Source: Thermogemmatispora tikiterensis
GTDB taxonomy: Bacteria > Chloroflexota > Ktedonobacteria > Ktedonobacterales > Ktedonobacteraceae
DNA length: 64,000 nt
Assembly (NCBI RefSeq): GCF_003268475.1
Contig: NZ_MCIF01000002.1
Location: 1,842,259-1,906,258, forward strand
Direction of reading: 5' to 3'
Made by a program: the position numbers and the translations under genes. Numbering within the stretch: the stretch's first letter is position 1; the number at the start of each line of letters is the position of its first letter. Below the pieces are notes generated by a model, which was given only the letters and a program-made list of their open reading frames with translations, did not search any database and was not told the origin of the DNA. This document shows positions 37,213 to 45,549 of this stretch, in pieces.

Positions 37213-37881
37213 GTGCCAGTTATTGCGCCACCGATGTTAACCGCTCTCTTCTTGGGCATCTCCTACGGCTTCACCGCCGGTATCAGCCCGGGTCCGATGC
37301 TTGGCCTGCTGATCACGCAGACGCTGCAGCGTGGTTGGCGCGCAGGCAACCTTGTGGCACTGGCTCCGCTCATCACCGATCTGCCTATTATCGTGCTGGC
37401 CGTCCTGCTGATCAGCCAGTTGCCGGCCAGCGCTCTCGGCTGGCTGGCGGTGGCCGGGGGCCTTTTTGTGCTCTACCTGGGCTGCGAGACGGCTTTGACT
37501 GCCTACCGCTACGCTCATGGCGCTGCTCCCTCACAGGCCCTCTCGTCCCCTATCCCCGCTGGCGCTGCCAGCAGCAGCGTCCTCTGGCGTGCTGTCGTGA
37601 CCAACGCCTTGAACCCCCATCCCTATCTCTTCTGGGGCACAGTGGGGGCCCAGCTGCTGATCCGTAACTATGAGGAACAGGGGACCAGCGGTCCCATCTT
37701 GCTGCTGCTCGGCTTCTACGCGTTCCTGGTTGGCACCAAGCTCGTTATCTCTTTTGTTGTCAATCGGAGCCGGCATTGTCTCCAGGGACCGCTCTATCAT
37801 CTGGTGCTTTTCTTAAGCGCCTTGCTGCTGATAGCACTCGGTCTCTGGCTCTTCGCTGAGGGTCTGAGGAGTTTGCTCTAG
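37213..37881 (+). CDS. LysE/RhtB family exporter
   Basis: 222 residues with about six membrane segments and the family signature GISPGPMLGLLITQTLQRGWRAG in the first helix. NPHPYLFWGTVGAQLL near residue 135 is also typical (the NPK-type loop). These proteins export amino acids or related metabolites using the membrane potential. The start is GTG after GGGGAACGAG. It may be co-transcribed with the dienelactone hydrolase. Confidence 0.9.
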   Translation: MPVIAPPMLTALFLGISYGFTAGISPGPMLGLLITQTLQRGWRAGNLVALAPLITDLPIIVLAVLLISQLPASALGWLAVAGGLFVLYLGCETALTAYRYAHGAAPSQALSSPIPAGAASSSVLWRAVVTNALNPHPYLFWGTVGAQLLIRNYEEQGTSGPILLLLGFYAFLVGTKLVISFVVNRSRHCLQGPLYHLVLFLSALLLIALGLWLFAEGLRSLL

Positions 37882-37998
37882 GACCAGGTACCAGGCAGCC
37901 AGAGAGCCTGGCCGTCGCTCCTCGACGCTGGCAGGGCGAGGCAGGCTGGCCCAAGACGACAAGCTGGTTTTGGGCGCTTTCTTTTCATTCTCTCTTTC

Positions 37999-38054
37999 TT
38001 GACATATTGATAGCAGATCGCTATAGTAGAAAAGGTGATTTAGCAAATAGCTAT
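37999..38054 (+). promoter_or_regulatory. strong promoter with twin dyad operators
   Basis: TTGACA (37999-38004) and TATAGT (38022-38027) are spaced 17 bp. Two dyads flank the start region: ATAGC-AGATC-GCTAT at 38010-38024, covering the spacer and part of the -10, and TAGC-AAATA-GCTA at 38041-38053 in the 5' leader. Their centres are 30 bp apart, about three helical turns, so a repressor could bind both on one DNA face. The XRE gene starts 11 bp further on. Confidence 0.8.
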
Positions 38055-38064
38055 GTGAGGCACT

Positions 38065-38568
38065 ATGGATCTCGCTGAGAAGCTCAGGCATTTACGGAAG
38101 GTGGAAGGAGAGCTACGCGGCCTCAATCGGCCTATGACGCAGACAGAAGTCGTCGCCGCTATGGAGAAGGAACTCGGTGAGACCATCAGCCAGGCCTACC
38201 TCTCGCAATTGGAGAGCGGGAAGCGGGTCCACCTGACAGCCTTTACCCGTGATCTGCTGGCGCGCTTCTTCAAGGTGCATCCAGGCTATCTGGTGAGCGA
38301 CCCACCCGACTTCAGCACCGACCTGTTGACCGACGTGGCAGAAGAGAGCGATCGCCTCTCTACCTGGCTGGAGGCTAGCGCAGAAGAGTGGCAGACAGAG
38401 CCAGAGGTAGCTGGTTTTTTCTCTGCCCTGGCGCGCACAACGGACCCGCGTCGCTATCTGGCGCTGCTCAGTGAGCTGCTGGCCTTGCCCCTGGCCGAGC
38501 TAGAGCAGCTCGTGCGCACCCTGACGGCGCCCAGCACGGGCTCCACAGAGCGGGAAGTGACCTCGTAG
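38065..38568 (+). CDS. XRE-family transcriptional regulator
   Basis: 167 residues. An N-terminal helix-turn-helix (about 1-70) has MTQTEVVAAMEKELGETISQAYLSQLESGKRVHLTAFTRDLLARFF, the XRE pattern with a few extra residues between helices. The C-terminal half is helical and acidic and may dimerise or bind a ligand. Its promoter carries two dyads, so autoregulation is likely (inference). It leads a run of genes for membrane homeostasis (NfeD, flotillin, PspA) and is the natural candidate to control them. Confidence 0.9.
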   Translation: MDLAEKLRHLRKVEGELRGLNRPMTQTEVVAAMEKELGETISQAYLSQLESGKRVHLTAFTRDLLARFFKVHPGYLVSDPPDFSTDLLTDVAEESDRLSTWLEASAEEWQTEPEVAGFFSALARTTDPRRYLALLSELLALPLAELEQLVRTLTAPSTGSTEREVTS

Positions 38569-38781
38569 TTGCAGTTGGACTGGCCAGAGGATCAGCTCCC
38601 TCGCAAGGTTGGGCCCGCCCCTTCCTTTTGGGGGGACAGCACTACAGGAAAAGGGTCATGGCGTTGTACACCTTCAAAGGTGAAGCGTCTATACACAGTG
38701 GATCTGAAGGAAGAGCGTGCGACGATGCTCTCGTGCGAGCCGGGAGCAGAGGCGCACCAGCAGCAGCAAAGGAGCCGGGTT

Positions 38782-39663
38782 ATGGTCATTGCCACTGATC
38801 CGCTTTCGCTCGTCTTTATTGGTTGTTTCCTGTTTGGGACCTTTTTCTTGGTCATTTCGGCGCTGCTCGGGGGTCTGGGGCACGGCCTGGCCCATCATGC
38901 TGGCGGCCTTGCTTCCCACGCATCGACCGGTCCGCATGGCCTCGCCCAACATGTGCATCTGCCCCACCTTCATCCAGGCTCGGCAGATCCTCAGGCCCAC
39001 GTGGTGTCCGAGGTGAGCCAGGGTAGCCAGGCTCCCGCTTCTACTCACACCGGGCACGCCAGCCCGAGCGGTCAGCCCTCTCAGCCCTCTCAGGTAACAT
39101 CTGCTTTGTGGTTCTCCCATCTGCTTACTTTTGTCAATCCCTGGAGCGTGATTTTCTTCCTCCTCGGATTCGGTTTCTTCGGCTATGTTTTCCATAACGC
39201 TACCCATCTGGATGTTCTCTTCTCGCTACTTCTGGCCCTCATCACAGGCTTGCTACTGGCCGGGCTGGTGCTGGCGCTGCTATTCCGCATCTTCGGAGAT
39301 AGCGAGGCCGAGACCATTCAGGATGTCTCGGACCGCACAGGCCTGATCGGTAAGGTCAGCTTGCCAATCCGCCAGAATAGCATCGGCGAGGTCATCTATG
39401 TCTCGCCCGGCGGTTTGCGTAAGAGCGTACCAGCCCGTAGCGTCGATGGTCAGCCTATCGAACGCGGACAGGAGGTGATCATTCTCCACTACGAACACGG
39501 TATCGCCGAGGTGGAAACCTGGGAACGGTTCTTCGAAGGCGAGCCGGGACAGCAGCCGCTGCGTACGCCAACTGGGGCAGAGTTGGAGCAGTTGCGCACG
39601 CTCCTTCAGGATCAGGACGGAAATGATCGCTCCGAGTTGCTTACTGGCAAAGATCTCCTCTGA
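38782..39663 (+). CDS. NfeD-like membrane protein
   Basis: 293 residues from the ATG at 38782, which has AAAGGAG nine bases upstream; the frame is open earlier but not protein-like. Membrane segment near 10-30, then a His-rich loop (GLGHGLAHHAGG, HVHLPHLHPG) of about 70 residues, two or three further membrane segments (about 110-175), and a C-terminal OB-fold NfeD domain (TGLIGKVSLPIRQNSIGEVIY, SVDGQPIERGQEVIILHYEHGIAEVETW). NfeD proteins partner with flotillins; in B. subtilis YuaF precedes FloT. The flotillin gene follows 41 bp later. The His-rich loop could bind metal. Confidence 0.9.
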   Translation: MVIATDPLSLVFIGCFLFGTFFLVISALLGGLGHGLAHHAGGLASHASTGPHGLAQHVHLPHLHPGSADPQAHVVSEVSQGSQAPASTHTGHASPSGQPSQPSQVTSALWFSHLLTFVNPWSVIFFLLGFGFFGYVFHNATHLDVLFSLLLALITGLLLAGLVLALLFRIFGDSEAETIQDVSDRTGLIGKVSLPIRQNSIGEVIYVSPGGLRKSVPARSVDGQPIERGQEVIILHYEHGIAEVETWERFFEGEPGQQPLRTPTGAELEQLRTLLQDQDGNDRSELLTGKDLL

Positions 39664-39704
39664 CACGCAGGAAAAGCTACCCTTGTAAGTAAGGAGTGTC
39701 TGTC

Positions 39705-41267
39705 ATGTTCGAAGGCGTTCTCGGGCCGGTTGTCGGCGGCGTCTTGCTACTCGTGGTACTGGTCATCATCGCTATCGCCCTCTGGGCCAGCATGCTGCGC
39801 AAGGTCGGGCCAAACCGGGCTTTGATCATCTACGGCGCCGGAGGCACCGATGTGGTCACCGGCGGCGCAAAGTTCGTCTTCCCGCTGATCAGCCGCGCTC
39901 AGGAGTTTCCTCTTGAATTGATGTCGTTCGATGTAGCACCAGCTCAGGATCTATATACGTCCCAGGGCGTGGCTGTCAATGTCGAGGCGGTTACCCAGAT
40001 CAAGGTACGCTCCGACAAGGAAAGCATTAAGACGGCGGCGGAGCAGTTCCTGAGCAAGAGCCAACAGGAGCGCGAGAATCTGATCCGCCTGGTGATGGAA
40101 GGACACCTACGCGGCATTGTGGGCCAGCTGACGGTCGAGGATCTGGTCAAGGACCCGGAGAGCGTGAGCGCCAAGATGCTCAAGACGGTCAGCGCCGACA
40201 TGGAGAAGATGGGCCTGGAGGTCATCTCCTTTACCATCAAGGACGTGCGCGACAAGAATGACTACATCGCCAATATGGGGCGCCCACAGATCGCGGAGAT
40301 CCGCAAGCAGGCTGACATTGCCGCCGCCCTGGCCGCCCGCGACACGCAGATCCAGCAGGCGCAGGCGGCGCGTGAAGCGGCTATTGCTCGCTCACTTGCT
40401 GATCAGGAGCGCGCGAAGGCCGAGGCCGAGTCTCAGGCCAAGCAGGCAGAGTACCAGCGCGATCTGCTGCTCAAGAAGGCAGCCTTCGATGCCGAGGTCA
40501 AGAAGCAGCAGGCGGCTGCCGATAAGGCTTACGATATTCAGGCGAACATCATGCAGCAGCAGGTCGTCGAGGAGGCTATCAAGGTCACCGAGGTCGAGAA
40601 GCACGCGCAGATCCGTGTGCAGGAGGCCGAAATCCAGCGCCGCGAGTTGGAGTTACAGGCGACCGTTCAGAAGGCAGCCGAGGCCGAGCGCCGCCGTATC
40701 GAGACAGTGGCAGAGGCCGAGCGGCAGCGCCTGATCCTTGAAGCCCAAGGTCAGGCTGACGCGGCGCGCATGCGGGGGATGGGCGAGGCAGAAGCCGCAC
40801 GGGCCCGCGGGATGGCGGAGGCCGAGGTCATCCGCGCCAAGGGTCTGGCGGAAGCCGAGGTCATTCGCGCTAAGGGTGAAGCCGAGGCCGAGGCCATGAA
40901 GGTAAAGGCCGCCGCTTACCACGAGTACAATCAAGCCGCTGTGCTGGATAAGCTGCTGACCAATATGCCGGAGATCGTACGCGCCATCGCTGAGCCGCTC
41001 AGCAAGGTCGATAAGGTGACGATTGTCTCAACCGGTAACAGCGCTAACGGTGTGGGCGCCAGCCGCCTCACAGGTGATATCATGAATATGGCGGCTCAGA
41101 TTCCGGCTCTCTTTGAGCTGCTGAGCGGTGTACATATCAATGAGCTGATGGCACGCGTTCCTACGCTCAAAGGTCAGACTGATCAGCAGGTTGCCAGCAG
41201 CGATGAGCGAGCCAGTGAGGCGGAAGCCGGCGTTGATCGCTCTGGAGTCAGTAACCATCAGGCATGA
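39705..41267 (+). CDS. floT: flotillin family protein (SPFH domain)
   Basis: 520 residues from the ATG at 39705, eight bases after AAGGAG. One N-terminal membrane segment (about 8-30), then an SPFH/Band-7 domain (about 32-200), and a long coiled coil rich in Ala, Glu, Lys and Arg with the flotillin EA repeats (EAEAARARGMAEAEVIRAKG). The C-terminal 100 residues are less charged. Flotillins scaffold membrane microdomains and influence fluidity and protein complexes. NfeD lies upstream and PspA downstream, as in Bacillus-type operons. The symbol follows that similarity. Confidence 0.93.
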   Translation: MFEGVLGPVVGGVLLLVVLVIIAIALWASMLRKVGPNRALIIYGAGGTDVVTGGAKFVFPLISRAQEFPLELMSFDVAPAQDLYTSQGVAVNVEAVTQIKVRSDKESIKTAAEQFLSKSQQERENLIRLVMEGHLRGIVGQLTVEDLVKDPESVSAKMLKTVSADMEKMGLEVISFTIKDVRDKNDYIANMGRPQIAEIRKQADIAAALAARDTQIQQAQAAREAAIARSLADQERAKAEAESQAKQAEYQRDLLLKKAAFDAEVKKQQAAADKAYDIQANIMQQQVVEEAIKVTEVEKHAQIRVQEAEIQRRELELQATVQKAAEAERRRIETVAEAERQRLILEAQGQADAARMRGMGEAEAARARGMAEAEVIRAKGLAEAEVIRAKGEAEAEAMKVKAAAYHEYNQAAVLDKLLTNMPEIVRAIAEPLSKVDKVTIVSTGNSANGVGASRLTGDIMNMAAQIPALFELLSGVHINELMARVPTLKGQTDQQVASSDERASEAEAGVDRSGVSNHQA

Positions 41268-41516
41268 AATGAGAGCTTTCGACGCATCACCACCCATGTT
41301 CGTGTGCTTCAACGTCTGTTCCTTCAGGCTAAGCGAGGCTGGCGAGTTGCTCTCTGGTTCTTGTTCCTAGAACAGTAGTGCTCGCTCTCCTCGCAGGAGG
41401 GAAGGCGTCGGGAAGAGAAGCCTCGCCTCGGGCACTTCCTGCGACGCTTTCCCTGGCCTGCTCTATTGCAACCGCTGACGGTCGGTCCGCTACGCTTCTT
41501 TGGAAAGGGATGTGCA

Positions 41517-42539
41517 ATGAACCTGTTGGAACGTGTCCTTACGCTGCTGCGTATCAATATCGATGCTTTCATTGAAAAAGCTCCTGATCCTCAGTCGTCT
41601 CTTCGCCAGTTGCAGCTTGATATGCGCAATCAACTGGTGCAGGTGAAAACTCAGGTGGCAACAGCGATCGCCACCGCACACCAGCTCCAGCGCCGGGCGC
41701 GCGAGAAACAAGAGGAGGCCGCAGCTTGGCTCAAGAAGGCTGAGCAGGCCCTCCGGCAGGGGAACGAAGAGGTGGCTCGCTCTGCTCTCTTGCAGTACAA
41801 TGAGGTCAATCGCCTCGCTCTCCGCTATGAGCAACAGCGTCAAACTCAGGAGCAACTTGCTCGCACTATGCGCGATGCCCTCCAGCAGCTCGAATCGCGA
41901 TTGCGCGAATTGGAGGCTGCTAGCGATCTACTAGAAATGAGACAGCACCAGGAGCGTATCCAGCAGCACGTTCTCAACGAAAAGCAACGGCGTCAGCGAG
42001 ACCTCGATCACCAGCGGGAGCAGCTCCAGCAGCGCCTCCTCGAGGAGCGACAACGACTTCAGCAGGAGATCGACCGCCGTCGAGAACAGCGCCAGCAGCA
42101 GGTTCCCGGTGAGCAGCCCCGGCGTCGGCCAGAAAAAGCCCCGCGGGAGCAGGCTGCATCACCTTCTCATCCTCCCGCTCCAGAAGGAACGCTGGAGCCT
42201 CAGCAGGCGCCGATCACCGAGGCCCTTGTGCCTTCCCTCTCCTCGCGGCAGCCGCCTCAGATGCTACGCGAGAATAGTGGCCTGGCAGCCATCGAAAAGG
42301 AGCTTCGTGAGCTAAAGGCACGTAATCATACTGGCGACCTTGCGAGTGAATATGAGGAGGAAGGAAAGAAGGAAGCCCCCTCTGTCTCTGGGAGGACACG
42401 TCTGGGTTCGCGCAAAGCCACTGACAAAGCTCCGACGCGCACAACCGACGCCCTGGATAGGACAAGGCTCACTGATCTTCCTCTCCTGCTGGAGACGCTA
42501 CAGTCAGGCCATCACCATCAGGACGACCCGTCCGAATGA
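41517..42539 (+). CDS. PspA/IM30 family membrane-stress protein
   Basis: 340 residues from the ATG preceded by AAAGGGA. The first 220 residues form the PspA coiled coil: RVLTLLRINIDAFIEKAPDPQSSLRQLQLDMRNQLVQ, then long Arg/Gln-rich heptads. PspA/IM30/Vipp1 proteins assemble on damaged membranes in ESCRT-III-like coats. A Pro-rich, charged extension of about 120 residues makes it longer than the usual 220-230 and is probably disordered. It lies 250 bp after flotillin and is likely part of the same membrane-stress module. Confidence 0.92.
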   Translation: MNLLERVLTLLRINIDAFIEKAPDPQSSLRQLQLDMRNQLVQVKTQVATAIATAHQLQRRAREKQEEAAAWLKKAEQALRQGNEEVARSALLQYNEVNRLALRYEQQRQTQEQLARTMRDALQQLESRLRELEAASDLLEMRQHQERIQQHVLNEKQRRQRDLDHQREQLQQRLLEERQRLQQEIDRRREQRQQQVPGEQPRRRPEKAPREQAASPSHPPAPEGTLEPQQAPITEALVPSLSSRQPPQMLRENSGLAAIEKELRELKARNHTGDLASEYEEEGKKEAPSVSGRTRLGSRKATDKAPTRTTDALDRTRLTDLPLLLETLQSGHHHQDDPSE

Positions 42540-42685
42540 AAACGCTCAGCCTCTGGTAGTCTGCCGTCGCTGGCCACGTGGGGCTACTCGGGTCCGCACG
42601 AGCGCCCAGTCTGCCCGGCGCGGTGTGAGCGCTGCTTTCGCCGCCTTGCCCGGTCCGCATCGGCCCAGAGCAGCCCAACGAATGA

Positions 42686-42814
42686 CTAGTGACTAAAGAG
42701 CAGAGTAAAGGCTATGAGGATGACCATGCCGATGATCATGCCAATGATGAAGGAGTATTGATCTCTCCGGCGCTGCTCTTCAGTTTTCTGAGATTTGCCC
42801 TGGCTTTCACTCAT
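42686..42814 (-). CDS. small single-TM protein, 42 residues
   Basis: An ATG at 42814 opens a 42-codon frame ending in TAG at 42686. Its product has a hydrophilic N-terminal half (MSESQGKSQKTEEQRRRDQ) and a C-terminal membrane segment (YSFIIGMIIGMVILIAFTLL) ending FSH. Charge distribution predicts N-terminus in, C-terminus out. GGAG lies 12 bases upstream. Composition is clearly protein-like, unlike random frames nearby. It sits between PspA (convergent) and the REC-PATAN-roadblock gene (72 bp upstream on the same strand) and could be a partner of either. Function unknown. Confidence 0.72.
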   Translation of the reverse strand: MSESQGKSQKTEEQRRRDQYSFIIGMIIGMVILIAFTLLFSH

Positions 42815-42886
42815 CGCTGTACTTCTCTCCAGTCGGACTCTTACCAGTAGACATGATCGTGACACGCACGGCTTCGTTCTTTTGGA

Positions 42887-44923
42887 TTATAGCGCAGCGG
42901 CAATCGCTCCCTCAACATTGGCCATCACTTCCATGCTTTCTTTCAGATCGGCCTCGCGCGTGGTGACCAGCACATGAAAGGCGGCGCTTCCTCCTTCGAT
43001 GAGCCGCAGGAGCAAACGATGGTTTGAGCTTGTCACCACGAGATCTTCGTAGGGACCCCAGCCACCTAGCTCCAGCGAGCGGAGAACGCCCTGAATGGTT
43101 GCTTTGAGGTGGCCACCCACCGGCGAGAGGTCAAGATCATCGACCGAAACCTGAGCAATCGGCTGACCTTCCATGCTCAGGACCGCCGTGGCCACAAAAC
43201 CAGGAATCGCATAGCCCAGCGTCTGCAATGCCGCCACAATGGCGCTAATGTTCCGTCGGACCGCTCGCGGCAAGGGACCGCTCTGGCCGCTGGCCGGACC
43301 AGCCTGGCTAGTCGAGCTAGACGGTAAGGGTCCACTGCGCGGTCCAAAGCCAGCGCTCGGTATACTGCCTGTGGTTGATGCAGCAGGACCCACTGCCGGG
43401 CGCGGGCCAGTCAGAGCACCTGTCTCGGGCAAAGCGGGACTCTCCTGATGCGCGCCAGGAGTAGAGGAAGGCGAGAGCGAAAGGGGCCCACTCCCTCGCC
43501 CAAGCGACATGAGGCTCTGTAGTGGTCCGCTACTGGGGATGGCGCTCGCTGGATTGGAGTAGGCTAGTGAAGGCTGACCATCACTGCCCCCAATACGCCG
43601 CAGCCGAATGCCCGTATCAGTCGAGAGGGGACGATGCAGGGGCTGCTCAGGGCTGCCAGGGCCTTGAGGAGCAGGCGTGGGAGAGCGCCCTTCACCAAAG
43701 GCCGCCCCCTGTCTTTGGGTCGGTAAGACCGGTAACTGCCCGGTGGTCAAAGGGGCCCGCGAGGAAGGGATGACTGGCGGTAGTTCGGCGTGCGTCGGCT
43801 GCTCTGTTAACCACGAAGGCAGTTCTAGGGAATCAGAGGCGGGCAGGCGTTGCAAGCGGTTGGGTGTTGGCATCTTCCCAGTGCTCCCGACGCCGGCGCC
43901 AGAGGCCGAGGCGGAGGTAGCAGCCAGATGACCGGTCACCGGTAGTGCTCTGCTTTCACTGCTTTGAGGAAGGTCTGCCTCTCGTCGCTGCTCACTGCTA
44001 CCCAGCCTGGGCATATAGCCTGTCGCCATCCACCACTCGCGACCTCCGTCCTCCCCTCCCCCTTCCCAGGTGGGACCGCTGCGGCTCGACCCCATCTCCT
44101 CCCGAGTCGCTGAGACCTGCACTTCCTCCCCCAGCAGGCCAAAGGGCGTATCGTCAATTTCTTCGAGCGATAGCGACCTCTGTTCCTGTTTCTCGTTATT
44201 CGTCTGTGATCCAAATACCGGCAGAGCAGCACTACTTAGCTCACCGCTCTGCTTTGCTCGATACTGCAGCGCCTGCAGAATCAGACGTGAGAGCGGTTGA
44301 GCCACATTCGGAGCAATCTCGCCCTCCCAGGACTGATAGGAGACAGTCCCATTGCGGTGCGCAGCCAGCGCAAAAAAAGCCTCCTCACCACACAGCACCC
44401 CATACTCAGCCCACACCAGCTCCCCATTCTGGAAGCGTAACAGGCCGCGCTCGCCCTGGTCTGTGCTGACAACAAGGGCGATCTTCTTGCGGCTCATCGT
44501 TACAATTTGAATGACATCAAGCAGATCGAACGAGTCCAGGCTTGCAGAAAAGCCCGGCTGGGTGAGCAGGCGCCGCACCTCCATTCTCAGCCGCTCCAGA
44601 TTGAGGGGCTTATCAACGAGGGCGGCTACACCGCGCTCTAGGGCCTGTGTTCGTTCCTCACCTGCCTCGGGCGGAGTCAATAAGAGCACCGCAGTGTGTG
44701 GATAGTAGAGGCGCAACCAGCGCACCAGTTCAAAATCATCGGCGCTGGCCAGCTTCAGCTCAGCAATCACCAGATGATGCATCTCGCGCCAGAGCACGCG
44801 AAGAGCCTCGGCAGTTCCGCTTACTCCCTGAACCAGATACCCATCAGCGCGCAGGGCCGTGAGCATGGCCCGACCCTCTTCTGCATCATCAGTGACTACC
44901 AGAACGCGCGACTGCTCCGACAT
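42887..44923 (-). CDS. pseudo-receiver / PATAN (DUF4388) / roadblock protein
   Basis: 678 residues from ATG MSEQSRV, 9 bases after GAGG. Residues 1-122 are a receiver domain with D12/D13, T83 and K105 (VDKPL), but the phospho-acceptor is glutamate (E55 in LVIAELKL), so it may mimic the active state. About 125-225 is a PATAN/DUF4388 domain (SFDLLDVIQIVTMSRKKIALVV, GLLRFQNGELVWAEYG). A 320-residue Ser/Pro/Gly-rich linker follows. The last 120 residues match roadblock/LC7 (RNISAIVAALQTL, FVATAVLSMEGQPIAQ), the fold of MglB. Such proteins work with small Ras-like GTPases in polarity or motility; none is in the window. CRISPR-repeat-like copies lie upstream. Confidence 0.88.
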   Translation of the reverse strand: MSEQSRVLVVTDDAEEGRAMLTALRADGYLVQGVSGTAEALRVLWREMHHLVIAELKLASADDFELVRWLRLYYPHTAVLLLTPPEAGEERTQALERGVAALVDKPLNLERLRMEVRRLLTQPGFSASLDSFDLLDVIQIVTMSRKKIALVVSTDQGERGLLRFQNGELVWAEYGVLCGEEAFFALAAHRNGTVSYQSWEGEIAPNVAQPLSRLILQALQYRAKQSGELSSAALPVFGSQTNNEKQEQRSLSLEEIDDTPFGLLGEEVQVSATREEMGSSRSGPTWEGGGEDGGREWWMATGYMPRLGSSEQRREADLPQSSESRALPVTGHLAATSASASGAGVGSTGKMPTPNRLQRLPASDSLELPSWLTEQPTHAELPPVIPSSRAPLTTGQLPVLPTQRQGAAFGEGRSPTPAPQGPGSPEQPLHRPLSTDTGIRLRRIGGSDGQPSLAYSNPASAIPSSGPLQSLMSLGRGSGPLSLSPSSTPGAHQESPALPETGALTGPRPAVGPAASTTGSIPSAGFGPRSGPLPSSSTSQAGPASGQSGPLPRAVRRNISAIVAALQTLGYAIPGFVATAVLSMEGQPIAQVSVDDLDLSPVGGHLKATIQGVLRSLELGGWGPYEDLVVTSSNHRLLLRLIEGGSAAFHVLVTTREADLKESMEVMANVEGAIAAAL

Positions 44924-45047
44924 TTTCAGCATCCTCGTGAGGGTTGACTATCTCTGATCACATTCTTGAGAAGCAGGCGCACAGCTCACTTTCGGTATCC
45001 TCGTGCTGCGCCTGCTTTCGGCACCTCATGCGGCTGATCCTCCCTAC
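44921..45047 (-). repeat. three degenerate CRISPR-repeat-like copies upstream of a gene
   Basis: Plus-strand starts are 44923 (TTTTCAGCATCCTCGTGA), 44989 (CTTTCGGTATCCTCGTGC) and 45015 (CTTTCGGCACCTCATGCGG, continuing GATCCTCCC with small gaps). All align to the first 18-30 bases of the array repeat. The first copy overlaps the start codon of the REC-PATAN-roadblock gene and supplies its GAGG ribosome site. Copy spacings are 66 and 26 bp, so it is not a regular array. Confidence 0.75.
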
Positions 45048-45549
45048 CACACAGCGCTCGTTCCCTTCTCTCGCTACGGCACGATGATACCACGCTAGTG
45101 CTGGGATGGCAAGCGGACAAGCCTTTCCACCTCAATCAAGCACTGCAGCAGTTGACTCTTGCCCTTCACTGGTAGTAGGCTGGAAAGCAGGCAGAAAAGA
45201 GATGGCTACGGCTGCTGCTCTTAGGTACATAGTACTGGAAAGGGGCCAGTTTTGAAAAGATTCTCCCCAAGAGAGGTTACTCTCGCCCTCCCTTGAAGAG
45301 AGAGGAAGCCGTTGACGTTCTCCCCCTTTCTAGCCATAGCTGGTCACAGGCAGCTGGACTGGCTAATGCTTGCTCCTGGCAAGCGGAGCGAGCATCAGGG
45401 GATGCGGTCTACGCACGGCTCTCCCCGGTACGGGTGTGCACGAGGTCCACCCTTTGGGATATGCTATAGAAGAAGAGAGAAGCTCCTATTTCCTTGCCTC
45501 TGGCTTCTCTCTCTCAACCCATGTGAGCAACCAGCGAGGACAAAAGAGC
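45048..45549. other. intergenic region upstream of rpiA
   Basis: About 500 bp between the repeat-like copies and the rpiA start. Open frames continue upstream of rpiA but lack protein-like composition. A TATAGA at about 45470 could be the -10 for rpiA; no good -35 was seen. Confidence 0.4.
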
